This document shows positions 44,957-54,289 of a stretch of 64,000 bases of DNA, in pieces; the stretch's first letter is position 1; the number at the start of each line of letters is the position of its first letter. The stretch is from Halomonas halmophila. GTDB taxonomy: Bacteria > Pseudomonadota > Gammaproteobacteria > Pseudomonadales > Halomonadaceae. Location: assembly GCF_006540005.1 (NCBI RefSeq), contig NZ_BJOC01000029.1, positions 1-64,000 on the forward strand, read 5' to 3'. The notes under the pieces were generated by a model that saw only the letters and a program-made list of their open reading frames with translations, ran no database searches and was not told the origin of the DNA. Made by a program: the position numbers and the translations under genes.

Positions 44957-44972
44957 CCTGGTTAACACCAGG
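44957..44972. promoter_or_regulatory. Palindrome CCTGGT-TAAC-ACCAGG upstream of dctP
   Basis: Two perfect 6-bp arms around TAAC lie 47 bp before the dctP start in an AT-rich promoter region. Size and position suit a dimeric regulator such as the LysR protein encoded at 49454; no second copy was found near the other cluster promoter. Confidence 0.4.
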
Positions 44973-45171
44973 CCTTTCTTCACGCTATAACTGTGACGAA
45001 GTCAATGGAAACGACTTTTTCTTGGTACAAAACAAAACCTGAGGTTATCGATGGCAATGGGCACCTTCTGGAAAGGCGTAAAAGCTGGCATAAGCACCAT
45101 CGCGGTGACAGTTGCCATCCCGTCATCTTCCGGGGATGGCAGCTCGGGTTATTGCCGTGATTTGGACTGGC

Positions 45172-46677
45172 TCAGGAAAGCTGGATCCAGGTCGTCTTGA
45201 TCTCGCAGTACTGGTCGTGGGCATAGACCGACTTGTCCCGGCCACCAAAGCCGGACTGTTTGTAGCCGCCGAACGGCGTTGTGATATCCCCCTCGGAGAA
45301 GCAGTTGATGGATACGGTACCGGCTCGAATGGCCGCGGCCATGCGATGGACGGTGTTGAGGTCATCGCTCCACAGCGACGCTGCCAGGCCGTAGCAGGTG
45401 TCATTGGCGATGGCGATGGCTTCTGCTTCGGTGTCGAACGGAATCACCGCCAGCACCGGGCCGAAGATCTCTTCGCGGGCCACGGCCGCCTCGGGCGCGA
45501 CCTCATCGAAGATGGTCGGGGGCACAAAATAGCCGCCACTCTCCTGCTGCACACGCATACCACCAGTCACCGCCTTGAGACCTTCAGACCTGGCCTGCTC
45601 GATGTGGGACAGCACCTTGTCCATATGAGCCTGTTCGATCAAAGCCCCGAGCTGTACCTCTGGATCCAGCGGATCGCCCAGGGTCCAGTCGGAGGCGAGC
45701 TGGGCCTGCATCTCTTCTAGCAGCGCGTCCTTGATCGAGCGGTGCACGATCAAGCGCGACCCCGCCGAGCAATTCTCGCCCATGTTCCAGAAGGCGGAGG
45801 CCAGTACGTCCGTCGCCACAGCCTTGAGGTTGCTCACGTCCGGCATCACCACCTGCGGGTTCTTGCCCCCACACTCGAGCACCACGCGCTTGAGGTTGCT
45901 GGCGGCCGAGTATTCGAGGAACTTGCGCCCCACCTCGGTGGACCCGGTGAAGGCGGTCAGGTCGACATCGGGGTGCAGGCCGATGGCCTTGCCGGCCACG
46001 TGGCCAAGACCGGTCACCACATTCAATACGCCAGCGGGGATGCCGGCTTCAAAGGCCAGCTCGGCCAGGCGGGTAGTGCTGAGAGAAGTCAGCTCGGCAG
46101 GTTTGAGTACCACACTGTTGCCGGTGATCAGCGCCGGGCCCAGCTTCCAGCCCGCCATCATGGCGGGAAAGTTCCACGGCAACACCGCGCCGACCACACC
46201 GATGGGCTCGCGGGTCACGGTCGCCACCACGCCCTTTTCGGTAGGTGCCACGGCCTCATAGAGCTTGTCGGCGGCCTCGGCGTGCCATCGGATGGTGTTG
46301 GCGGTGTCGGGAATATCGACGTTGAAACACTCGCCGATCGGCTTGCCGGCCTCCAGGGCCTCCAGCACGGCCAGTTCCAGGCAGTGCTCATCGATGAGGT
46401 CGGCAAAGCGCTGCATGATGGCCTTGCGTTCGGCGGGAGCAAGCCCCGACCAGACACCGGCCTCGAAGGCGCGGCGGGCGGCCTGGACGGCAAGGTCCAC
46501 GTCGTCTTCCCCACAAGCCGCGACCTGGGTCAGCACCTCGCCGGTGGCCGGGTTCAACGTCTCGAATGTCTCGCCGGAGCTCGCGGGAACGAAGCGGCCA
46601 CCGATAAAGGCCAGATTGCGATACTCGAGCACTTCGATCTGTTGCGCGATGGCATCCTTGGTCAGCATATCGGACAT
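45172..46677 (-). CDS. Aldehyde dehydrogenase (PuuC-like; probable 2-oxoglutarate semialdehyde dehydrogenase)
   Basis: A 501-residue NAD(P)-dependent aldehyde dehydrogenase with catalytic Cys in GENCSAGSR, Glu in LECGGKN, and cofactor motif PWNFPAMMA / FTGSTEVGR. Its closest pattern is PuuC (gamma-glutamyl-aminobutyraldehyde dehydrogenase). In hydroxyproline breakdown the last step oxidises 2-oxoglutarate semialdehyde, and this is the only dehydrogenase in the cluster able to do so. It is the last gene of the lyase-oxidase-dehydrogenase unit on the minus strand; GGAGG lies just upstream of its start. Confidence 0.88.
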   Translation of the reverse strand: MSDMLTKDAIAQQIEVLEYRNLAFIGGRFVPASSGETFETLNPATGEVLTQVAACGEDDVDLAVQAARRAFEAGVWSGLAPAERKAIMQRFADLIDEHCLELAVLEALEAGKPIGECFNVDIPDTANTIRWHAEAADKLYEAVAPTEKGVVATVTREPIGVVGAVLPWNFPAMMAGWKLGPALITGNSVVLKPAELTSLSTTRLAELAFEAGIPAGVLNVVTGLGHVAGKAIGLHPDVDLTAFTGSTEVGRKFLEYSAASNLKRVVLECGGKNPQVVMPDVSNLKAVATDVLASAFWNMGENCSAGSRLIVHRSIKDALLEEMQAQLASDWTLGDPLDPEVQLGALIEQAHMDKVLSHIEQARSEGLKAVTGGMRVQQESGGYFVPPTIFDEVAPEAAVAREEIFGPVLAVIPFDTEAEAIAIANDTCYGLAASLWSDDLNTVHRMAAAIRAGTVSINCFSEGDITTPFGGYKQSGFGGRDKSVYAHDQYCEIKTTWIQLS

Positions 46678-46702
46678 TGTTGTTCTCCTCCTGTGGTAGA
46701 AA

Positions 46703-48031
46703 TCAGAGTTCCCTGCCGGCCTGCCACTCCTTCCAGGCCAGGGTCGAACGGACCCCCATGCCGAGAAACGGCTCGGGGGGATTGCAGGCCGGCTTGGGCT
46801 GTTTCAGCATGATGTCGAGCAGTTCGCTTTCGATGCCGAGTGCATATTCGGCGATCAACTTTCCGGAAATGGTGCCGCGAGTCAGTCCCAGGCCATTCTG
46901 GCAAACGGCACTGAATACCCCTGGAGCGAGCTCACCGAAAGGCATGCCTCCGTTGCGGCTCACGCATAGCGCTCCACCCCAGGTATATTCGAGTTCGACG
47001 CCTGACAGCATCGGGAAGCGCGTCTCGAATGAGCGGCGGTGAGCGGCATGAACATGCGCCAGCCGTTTCGCACCGGTGCTGATATCCGGGTTGTAGGTAA
47101 AGGAATTGCGGATACAGATACGCCCATCTCCCATACGACGCACCGTGGTGCCCATGGGATTGGCCGGGATCAGTCCCCAACTTTCCTCGCCACCCAGTAC
47201 CGCGAGTTGCTCCGAGTCGAGCGGCTGGCTCAGGCTGCCGTAGGTATAGACGGGCAGGATGCGCCCCTTGAGACCGAGCTGACCGAACTGCGCAGCATAG
47301 GCGTTGTTGGCCAATACCATCCGCGGCGCCTGGATCCGCCCTTGATCAGTGACCAGTGCATGCGGCTTGCCAACCTCGATCTTGTGCACCGGCGTGTCCT
47401 CATACAGGCTCACGTTTTCCGGCAGTGTCCGGGCCAGACCGCGCACCAGCGCGGCCGGTTGAACCAGCACCGCTCCCGGAGCATGCAGCCCGGTCTGGAA
47501 GAAATTGGTCCCCGTCACCGCTTGCATTTCGCGGGCATCGAGTACCCGATAGGGCTCATCCAGAGCGGTCAACCCTTTGGCAAAGGTCTCGAGGGAACGC
47601 TGCCCCAGGTCTTCGACGGCGCCATGCAGTTTCCCCTGCTCCCGCCAGTCACAGTCGATCCCGTGCCCCTTGACGATGTTACGCATATAATCGATCGCCC
47701 CGCGGTTGAGACGAATCTGCTCGCGGTCACCGCTCTTATCACCTGTATAATCATGGGACGTCAGGTCATGTGGCAGGTCTATCATGAAACCGGAATTGCG
47801 ACCGGCAGCACCGGCACCGACCCGCCTGGCTTCGATCAGGGCGATGGTTGCATTCGGCTGCAGCTCGGCCAGACGCCGTGCGGTGGCAAGCCCGGCCAGT
47901 CCCGCGCCAAGCACGACCCAGTCGGCTTTCACCTCCCCCTTGAGCGACACAGCGGGTGGCGGGGATGGGAGTGTGTCGTACCAACCGCAGCGCCCGTCAT
48001 TCTGGGGCAGGTGATGGCATGTCAGCTGCAT
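46703..48031 (-). CDS. FAD-dependent amine/imino-acid oxidoreductase (DadA/PuuB class)
   Basis: A 442-residue flavoprotein. The dinucleotide-binding motif VVLGAGLAGLATARRL starts at about residue 38 after an unusual 35-residue lead (LPQNDGRCGWYDTLPSP) typical of the PuuB/OrdL group. C-terminal FAD contacts are in GVFSAVCQNGLGLTRGT. In this cluster it would oxidise a D-hydroxyproline or related imino acid to the pyrroline form used by the next enzyme. No signal peptide or iron-sulfur motif is present. It sits 24 bp from both neighbours in one transcript. Confidence 0.85.
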   Translation of the reverse strand: MQLTCHHLPQNDGRCGWYDTLPSPPPAVSLKGEVKADWVVLGAGLAGLATARRLAELQPNATIALIEARRVGAGAAGRNSGFMIDLPHDLTSHDYTGDKSGDREQIRLNRGAIDYMRNIVKGHGIDCDWREQGKLHGAVEDLGQRSLETFAKGLTALDEPYRVLDAREMQAVTGTNFFQTGLHAPGAVLVQPAALVRGLARTLPENVSLYEDTPVHKIEVGKPHALVTDQGRIQAPRMVLANNAYAAQFGQLGLKGRILPVYTYGSLSQPLDSEQLAVLGGEESWGLIPANPMGTTVRRMGDGRICIRNSFTYNPDISTGAKRLAHVHAAHRRSFETRFPMLSGVELEYTWGGALCVSRNGGMPFGELAPGVFSAVCQNGLGLTRGTISGKLIAEYALGIESELLDIMLKQPKPACNPPEPFLGMGVRSTLAWKEWQAGREL

Positions 48032-48055
48032 AAGTCGCCCCTCCAGCGCCGGCCA

Positions 48056-48946
48056 TCAGCCGCGGTGTTGTAACAGCGCATCGTAGGTGCGCTTGAAGCT
48101 GGACTGCTCTTCATCGTTAAGCGGCATCAACGGTGACCGGGCCGGTCCGACAGGTAGCCCCTCCAGTTCACAGCCATGTTTGATGTACTGACAGAACTTG
48201 CCGCCCTGCTCGAGCAGGTTCAGCATCGGCAAGAGGCGAGTGGCGATTTCACGACCGGCAACGAAGTCCTGGTCCACGACGCAAGCCTGGTAAAGCGCCA
48301 CATGCTCAGGCGCCAGAAAATTGGAAGCCCCGCCAACCCAGCTGCGCGACCCCCAGGCGAAAAATTCCAGAATCTGATCATCCATGCCGCAGCTGACCTG
48401 TAGCTGGTCGCTGAACTCATTGATCAAGGCATGCATGCGCTCGATCGAGCCGGTGCTTTCCTTGATGGCCAGGATATTGGGACGATCACGAAGCGCCTGG
48501 ATGAGTTCGAGTTCCATCGGGACGCCGGTACGATCGGGGAAGTTGTAGAGCATGATCGGCAGGTCGAGGGCATCGTCGACGCGCTGAATATGCAGCAACA
48601 GCTCGTCCTGGGCCGGCTGGCAATAATAAGGCGCTGCCACCAGGATCGCATCAAACCCGGCAGCCTTGGCATACTGCCCAAGTTCCAGGCTGTCCTCGGT
48701 CGTGGTGGCATTGACCCCCGCCATGATCGGGATGCGCCCCTTGGCGTGCTGCGCAACATAATCGAAGACCCGCTTGCGCTCGTCTTTGCCGAGGGCGTAA
48801 TACTCGCCCGTGGTACCACCGATGATCAGGCCATGCACACCTTGGTCGATCAGGGTGTCGACCACCTTGCCCAGAGTTTCGAACTGGATGCTATTGTCCT
48901 TGGCGAAGGGTGTGACAACCGGTGTCCAGATGCCATCGAAGTTCAT
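48056..48946 (-). CDS. DHDPS-family lyase, likely pyrroline-4-hydroxy-2-carboxylate deaminase
   Basis: A 296-residue class I aldolase-fold enzyme of the dihydrodipicolinate synthase family. The Schiff-base lysine is K162 (LAIKESTGS) and the partner tyrosine Y134 (MLYNFPDRTG); GGTTGEYY at 43-50 forms the carboxylate site. In the hydroxyproline pathway the homologue dehydrates and deaminates the pyrroline to 2-oxoglutarate semialdehyde. The start at 48946 follows AAAAAGGTGACACT. It is the first gene of the minus-strand unit and is divergent from the LysR gene across 507 bp. Confidence 0.86.
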   Translation of the reverse strand: MNFDGIWTPVVTPFAKDNSIQFETLGKVVDTLIDQGVHGLIIGGTTGEYYALGKDERKRVFDYVAQHAKGRIPIMAGVNATTTEDSLELGQYAKAAGFDAILVAAPYYCQPAQDELLLHIQRVDDALDLPIMLYNFPDRTGVPMELELIQALRDRPNILAIKESTGSIERMHALINEFSDQLQVSCGMDDQILEFFAWGSRSWVGGASNFLAPEHVALYQACVVDQDFVAGREIATRLLPMLNLLEQGGKFCQYIKHGCELEGLPVGPARSPLMPLNDEEQSSFKRTYDALLQHRG

Positions 48947-49453
48947 AGTGTCACCTTTTTGTACTGAGGGCTGTGATGAAAATCATCGAGCTTTTCTCAG
49001 ATTAAAGGGTCACTCTTCACCTCAAAAGAAACCTTTTTTCCCGACAATCGATGACCGGACGTTATGGGAGTAATTTTGGTTTTTTGTAGAAACGTCTTCG
49101 CCGTATGGCTCTGACCCCATGGATATTTTCCATGAAAAATTGCAAGAATGAGGCGCAATACGATAGTTAGGCGAGTCCATCAGCCAATATCGCAAGTCAA
49201 GCGCGCCAATTGTCTATCCGGTTTCCATTTCAGCCTTGCCTCTGGCTCTTCGGCCTTGCGTCAGGCACAGTCCTGATCACCATTTGCCGGATAATGAGGG
49301 AGACTCCGGGCTTTCTTCAGGAATGGCTGTATTGCGACGGCTGGACCGAGCTATCCTGTAACTGACATGCCCGGCTAACCATCCGGTTGACGCGCGACCA
49401 GGCAGGCCGGATTCACCATGATATGCTTTCCAAGGTGTTGATAACCTTACATT
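48947..49453. other. 507-bp divergent intergenic region
   Basis: This separates the DHDPS-like gene from the LysR gene and should contain both promoters. A perfect CATGGA-TATTT-TCCATG inverted repeat lies at 49119-49135, followed by AAAAA. A short stretch near 49149-49173 (AGGCGCAATACGATAGTTAGGCGAG) resembles part of structured repeat copy 1 around 21131-21176, perhaps a remnant. No convincing small gene or RNA was seen. Confidence 0.45.
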
Positions 49454-50431
49454 ATGACAAAGCACACCGATCCCGATCAGACGCTGCTCAACATGCCCTC
49501 GCTCCGCGCCGTGAAGTCCTTCGTGGCAGCCGCTCGATACCAGAGCTTCACTCGGGCCGCTGAAGCCCTGTGCGTGACTCAGGCAGCCATCAGCCGCCAG
49601 GTCAGAGAACTCGAGGACTACCTGGGCACGCCACTGTTTCGTAGAGCAGGCCGTTCCGTAGAGCTGACCACCGCCGGCTCGACTTTCTTCGATGCGGCTC
49701 AACTCTCGTTTTTCAATATCGCCCAGGCAGCAGAACGCATTCGCAAGGACCACAGCTCCACCGCCAAGCGCACCTTGACGCTGTACTGCTCCCCTGCCTT
49801 CTCGTCACTGTGGATGTCGCACCGACTTCCCAGCTTCTTCAGTGCCAACCCGGATATCGATCTCAACCTGGTGACGACCCAGAACTTCTTGTCCCTCGAG
49901 CCCGGGGTGGCACCCGATATTTTCATTACCAAGATGTCGCGAGTGCGTGAGGGCTATCGCAGCCTGCCGCTGTTCCACGACGTTATTTATCCGGTCTGCA
50001 CACCGAGCTTTATCACGATGCATCCCGATATGAACACGCTCGAGGGGCTGCGGGACGGAATGCTGCTCAATCTGAGTCCATATGGGCGCTCACAGGTCTC
50101 GGAACACGTGGATTGGGGCGTCTGGCTGGCCATCCATCATCTGGACATCAAGAACCGTCGGCACGAAAGCCCTCACTTCTTCCACGCTAACGATTACAAC
50201 CTGTTGATTCAGATGGTGCTCAATGATCAAGGTGTAGCCCTGGGCTGGGACCATCTGGTCAAGCCACTCGTCGAACAGGGTCGGCTCATCAAGCCTGTCG
50301 AACAGGAAGTGGTGCTGGAGGAAACCTACCACTATCTATCCTATCGCGAGGACAAGGGCGAGGATGAAGCATTGATCCGCTTCCGGGACTGGTTCATGGC
50401 ACAGGTGGCGGCCCCATCCCCGGGTGATTAA
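49454..50431 (+). CDS. LysR-family regulator (GcvA-like)
   Basis: A 325-residue regulator with an N-terminal winged helix (SFTRAAEALCVTQAAISRQVRELEDYLGTPLFRR) and a substrate-binding co-inducer domain (about 95-310). It is divergent from the catabolic genes beginning with the DHDPS-like gene, the usual layout for a LysR activator of a neighbouring pathway. No strong ribosome-binding site is visible before the ATG at 49454; an internal ATG at 49493 is possible. The inducer is probably a hydroxyproline-pathway compound. Confidence 0.88.
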   Translation: MTKHTDPDQTLLNMPSLRAVKSFVAAARYQSFTRAAEALCVTQAAISRQVRELEDYLGTPLFRRAGRSVELTTAGSTFFDAAQLSFFNIAQAAERIRKDHSSTAKRTLTLYCSPAFSSLWMSHRLPSFFSANPDIDLNLVTTQNFLSLEPGVAPDIFITKMSRVREGYRSLPLFHDVIYPVCTPSFITMHPDMNTLEGLRDGMLLNLSPYGRSQVSEHVDWGVWLAIHHLDIKNRRHESPHFFHANDYNLLIQMVLNDQGVALGWDHLVKPLVEQGRLIKPVEQEVVLEETYHYLSYREDKGEDEALIRFRDWFMAQVAAPSPGD

Positions 50432-50711
50432 ACGCGGCCGATGATCAGGTATTCTACGAGGAACTTCTCACATCCATACGAGTGACAAGTCGAGGCCGGT
50501 CATCGCCCCGCTTCATGCCAGGCGCCCCCAGCGCGTCCCCGAAATAGACCCGCAGTCGATACGCCGGCCGCCGCGCCTCTGGGAAACTCGGCCTACTGGA
50601 TGGTTCCTCCGCATCTCGAACCTGGCCAAATACGCCCATTCGGCCCGCTCCATGCTATCCCCCTCTGCCTGCGCCATTCTTGGGCCTGCCTTCCAGAAAA
50701 GACTTCCGCCG

Positions 50712-51644
50712 CTATCCGCGCGATTGCTCGATTTCGGCATCATCGCCTTGCCGGGATCGGCGACCGCTCAGCATGCCGCTGCCGATCAGGGCACCGCCGC
50801 AGATCAGCAACGCGGCGATCAGCAGACCGGGGCTGGGCGTCGCCAGGTCAAAGGCGATCAACACCAGGGTCGAACACAGCGGCGTGGCATAGGACAACAG
50901 TCCCAGCAGGCGCACCTGGCCACGCTTCATGCCGATATCCCAGGTAAAGAAGGCACTGCCCACCGGCCCCAGCCCCAGGGCCAGAATGGCCCACAGATTG
51001 GCCCCTTGCGGCCAGCCCGCCGGCTCCCAGATAAAGTGGCAGATCAGGGCGAGGATGGCCGCCCCCAGGCAGTTCCAGGCCACCGCCGTGGTCGGAATGC
51101 GCGCCAGCAGACGCGAGGCCACCGAATAGCCGCTCCAGATGAAGGCCGCCAACAGTGCCACCAGATAGCCGAGCGTGTATTCCCCGGACCAGTCGAAGCC
51201 ATCGGGGCCGACCAGCAAGGCCGCGCCGACAAAACCGCAGACGCCACCCACCAGATGAATGACACGCAGGCGCTCGCCGGGCAGGACCAGCCCCGCCAGA
51301 ATGACGATCAACAATGGCCACAGGTAGCTGATCAAGCCGGCGCTGGCGGCGGGGGCATTCTGCTGGGCGATAAAGTAGAACAGATGGTAGCCGAACAGGC
51401 CGCCGACGCCGAGCAGCCAGCCCATGACCGGCTGCTGGAAGGCCGCCTTGAGCGCCGCCCCTTCACCACGCCAAAGGAACATCAGCACCGCCAGAATGCC
51501 GGCGAAGCCGAAACACAGGGCCGTCAGCAGAAAAGGCGGCACCGGCCCGGCCCATTGCGTGAAGAGCGCCAGCGTGGCCCAGTTAACGACCGTGGTCGCG
51601 CCCCACAGGGTCGCCCGGCGTGATGCAGCACTTGCGGTGGTCAT
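50712..51644 (-). CDS. DMT/EamA-family exporter (YddG-like)
   Basis: A 310-residue inner-membrane protein with about ten hydrophobic helices in two EamA repeats (GATTVVNWATLALFTQW first; WSGYSVASRLLARIP second repeat). The layout resembles the aromatic amino-acid exporter YddG, but substrate cannot be judged. The short cytoplasmic tail is Arg-rich. It is preceded on the same strand by an AraC-family regulator gene 71 bp upstream that may control it. The 280 bp between its stop and the LysR gene show no supportable gene. Confidence 0.85.
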   Translation of the reverse strand: MTTASAASRRATLWGATTVVNWATLALFTQWAGPVPPFLLTALCFGFAGILAVLMFLWRGEGAALKAAFQQPVMGWLLGVGGLFGYHLFYFIAQQNAPAASAGLISYLWPLLIVILAGLVLPGERLRVIHLVGGVCGFVGAALLVGPDGFDWSGEYTLGYLVALLAAFIWSGYSVASRLLARIPTTAVAWNCLGAAILALICHFIWEPAGWPQGANLWAILALGLGPVGSAFFTWDIGMKRGQVRLLGLLSYATPLCSTLVLIAFDLATPSPGLLIAALLICGGALIGSGMLSGRRSRQGDDAEIEQSRG

Positions 51645-51715
51645 TGCGTGTCTCCTCGCCAGTTTGCCGAGGAGTATCGGACAGCCGGGGCATCAAGACT
51701 TGTCGATTTCGGCCA

Positions 51716-52468
51716 TCAGCACCGCTGCCCTCGCCGAAAGGCCGCCGGTGACTGCCCCTGCCAAGCGCGGAACAGGCGACTGAATTGCGCTGCATCATGA
51801 AAGCCGCAATCCAGGGCAATGGTGGTCAGGGACGTGCGCTCTTCCAACATGCGCCGGGTGGCCCGCCTGAGTCGCTGCTGTTGCAACCAGCGCCAGGGGG
51901 TCAGGCCAGTGAGCGCCAGCAGACTGCGCCGCAGCTGTCGTTGCGAAAGATGCGTGATGGCGGCCAGATGCGCCAGGCTCCAGGGTGCGGCCAAATCGGC
52001 TTCGACCATGCGCGTCAGGCGTGCCAGATTCAGGCGCGGGCCGACGAGCGCCGGCGCGCCGGGCAGGCTGGCCAGCAAGGCCTGATCGCCCTGGGTCTCG
52101 AGCTCCGACAACGGCAGACGCAGAAAACGAATGCGCTCGAAGCAGGCATCCAGCGTCGCATCTCCGATGGCCAGGTCGAGCACTCGGCAACGGTTGGCGG
52201 CTTCGATGCCCAGATAATGATGGGTCGCCCCGGCCGGGATCACGCAGGCTCCACCGGGAACCACGGCCGCACCCCGCCCCTCGACCTCGACATCGACCCG
52301 CCCGGCAAGCCCCACCAGCAACTGATGGAACCCGTGGGTATCGCTCAGGCATTCCATGGGGTAGGACCGTTCTTCACCACTTGCCTGCATCACGACGCTG
52401 GTCACCTCGCTTGAGGGTTGGCTCATGTCATCCAGTATGCGCACGCTGCCATGTATCGTCGATGCCAT
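51716..52468 (-). CDS. AraC-family regulator with cupin sensor domain
   Basis: A 250-residue regulator: N-terminal cupin-like effector domain (about 40-110, PGGACVIPAGATHHYLG) and C-terminal AraC double helix-turn-helix (about 155-248, SLAHLAAITHLSQRQLRRSL and SLTTIALDCGFHDAAQFSRLFRAWQG). The start is uncertain between 52468 and an ATG at 52426. It is co-oriented with the exporter gene downstream, suggesting regulation of efflux, and divergent from the Spo0M gene. Confidence 0.83.
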   Translation of the reverse strand: MASTIHGSVRILDDMSQPSSEVTSVVMQASGEERSYPMECLSDTHGFHQLLVGLAGRVDVEVEGRGAAVVPGGACVIPAGATHHYLGIEAANRCRVLDLAIGDATLDACFERIRFLRLPLSELETQGDQALLASLPGAPALVGPRLNLARLTRMVEADLAAPWSLAHLAAITHLSQRQLRRSLLALTGLTPWRWLQQQRLRRATRRMLEERTSLTTIALDCGFHDAAQFSRLFRAWQGQSPAAFRRGQRC

Positions 52469-52552
52469 ATACCGCTATACTCTCTCCGGACTGGCATGAG
52501 ATGCCAGATGGCCGCACTTCCACCAGGTGCCAACAGACTTCAGGAGTTAAGG

Positions 52553-53317
52553 ATGTTCGATAAACTCATGGCCGCCGTGGGCATCGGCAATGCCCGCATC
52601 GATACCATGCTCGAGACCGATAGCGCCGAGGCCGGCAGCGTCCTCAAGGGCGAGATTCACATCGTCGGCGGCGAAGTCAGCCAGGAGCTGGACGCCCTGG
52701 TGCTGGATCTGGCCAGCGAGGCCATCCAGGAAGTCGACGACGAAAAGGTCAAGGTCCCCCACGCCTGGGCGACCCTGCGCCTCTCGGAGCCCATGACCAT
52801 TCAGCCGGGCGAGGAACGCACCCTGCCCTTCGAGATGACGCTGCCTTTGCTGTCTCCGCTGTCCGTCGGGCGCGAGCAGCCCAAGACCTGGGTAGCGACA
52901 CGTGCCGATATCGCCATGGCCATCGACCCGCGCGACAAGGATCCGCTGCGCATCCTGCCTGGGGAGCTGCAGCGCAATGTCTTCGAGGCCATGGATCAGC
53001 TCGGTTTCACCATGACCTCGGCACCGCTGGAGCTCTCGCGCAAGAACCCGGCGACCGGCTGCCTCCAGGAGTTCGAGTTCAAGCCCACCGGCGGCAGTCG
53101 CTTCAAGCACCTGGATGAAGCCGAGATTGCCTTTCTGCCCTCCGCTCAGGGCGGTGAGGGGCTGGACCTGCTGATTCAACGCGATACGCGCGCCACCGGA
53201 TTGGGCTCGCTGCTCTCCGAAATGGCAGGTAGCGACGAGCAGCTCACGCGGATTTCGCTGGCTGGTGACGAGACCACCGAGACCCTGCGTCAGCAGCTGG
53301 AAAGCGTGCTGAGCTGA
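52553..53317 (+). CDS. Spo0M family protein (arrestin-like fold)
   Basis: A 254-residue protein beginning MFDKLMAAVGIGNARIDTML, the family signature of Spo0M, with the beta-rich arrestin-like core SVLKGEIHIVGGEVSQELDA up to about residue 130 and a C-terminal extension. Spo0M affects sporulation in Bacillus; in non-sporulating Gram-negative bacteria its role is unknown, perhaps cytoskeletal or stress-linked. The ATG at 52553 has CAGGAG 10 bases upstream; a longer in-frame reading from 52418 overlaps the divergent regulator and is rejected. It is a single gene. Confidence 0.9.
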   Translation: MFDKLMAAVGIGNARIDTMLETDSAEAGSVLKGEIHIVGGEVSQELDALVLDLASEAIQEVDDEKVKVPHAWATLRLSEPMTIQPGEERTLPFEMTLPLLSPLSVGREQPKTWVATRADIAMAIDPRDKDPLRILPGELQRNVFEAMDQLGFTMTSAPLELSRKNPATGCLQEFEFKPTGGSRFKHLDEAEIAFLPSAQGGEGLDLLIQRDTRATGLGSLLSEMAGSDEQLTRISLAGDETTETLRQQLESVLS

Positions 53318-53342
53318 TCACGACACCGGGCCGCCAGGCAGC

Positions 53343-54236
53343 TCAGCGCCGGGTCACACAGGGCTCCTGCAGGCCCGGCGTCGATACCCGCAGCGACAGC
53401 AGACTGCCCGCCAGCGGATAACGCTGCAACGCCGCCTGGTCCATCTCCTGGCGGGCGGTGGTAATGAACAACGTCTTCAGGTCGGAGCCACCGAAGGCCA
53501 CCATGGTCGGATTCGGGCATGGCACCGGGTACTCGGCCACCAGCTGGCCATCAGGGTTAAAGCGCGCCACTCGAGCACCACCGTATAGCGCGCTCCAATA
53601 ATGACCATCCTGATCGACCGCAGCGCCATCCGGCACACCGGGCAGATCATGCGCATCCAGGTCGATCCAGACTTCGCCCTCCCCCAGCTCGCCGCTCTCG
53701 GGATCGAAAGCATGGCGCAGCACCCGGCGTGACGGCGAATCGGTGTGATACAGCCACCGCGCATCCGGGCTGAACGCCAGGCCATTGGCAATCCGCAGGT
53801 CAGATTTGATGCATTGCAATTGCCCCTCACGCAGACAATACAGAGCGGCTCCGCCTGCCTCGGGGTTCAGGGTGCCGACCCAGAAGCGCCCCGTCGGGTC
53901 GCAGCGGCCATCATTGAAGCGATTGCCGCCATCACGGTGCCATTCAGGATTGATCGCCCCCACATCGCTGCGCTCGCCCGACGGCAACGCAAGCTGCGTC
54001 AAACCAGGCGCGGTGGCCACCAGCAGGCCGGCTTCGCTCAGGGCGACACAGCCAACGGTATGTTCGAAATCATGCCGCTGTGGCGCACTCTCGGCGCCAG
54101 GTGTCCATGCATATACATGGCCGCGATTGATATCGACCCAATACAACACTTGATCGACAGTTGACCACACAGGGCTTTCGCCCAGGTTCATGTCGAGTTC
54201 CACGGCGACCTCAACGGCATGCGATGGCATTGTCAT
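53343..54236 (-). CDS. SMP-30/gluconolactonase-family sugar lactonase (probable L-arabinonolactonase)
   Basis: A 297-residue six-bladed propeller lactonase. Metal ligands expected in the family are visible: Glu in LGESPVW (about residue 19), Asn in NRFNDGR (about 107), Asn in RIANGLAFS (about 150) and Asp in VPDGAAVD (about 200). It would open L-arabino-1,4-lactone or D-galactonolactone made by the sugar dehydrogenase at 60583. It is the last gene downstream of the AraFGH importer genes on the same strand, 53 bp after araH. Confidence 0.88.
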   Translation of the reverse strand: MTMPSHAVEVAVELDMNLGESPVWSTVDQVLYWVDINRGHVYAWTPGAESAPQRHDFEHTVGCVALSEAGLLVATAPGLTQLALPSGERSDVGAINPEWHRDGGNRFNDGRCDPTGRFWVGTLNPEAGGAALYCLREGQLQCIKSDLRIANGLAFSPDARWLYHTDSPSRRVLRHAFDPESGELGEGEVWIDLDAHDLPGVPDGAAVDQDGHYWSALYGGARVARFNPDGQLVAEYPVPCPNPTMVAFGGSDLKTLFITTARQEMDQAALQRYPLAGSLLSLRVSTPGLQEPCVTRR

Positions 54237-54289
54237 CGTCGACTCCTTCCTGTCGTGACGCTCTCATGACGGCCTCATCATGATACTGG

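Noticed and set aside
50432-50711. Possible small genes on either strand between the LysR gene and the exporter gene
   Set aside because: Short Arg/Gly-rich frames exist on the minus strand (for example 50454-50639), but none has a convincing ribosome-binding site or recognisable domain.
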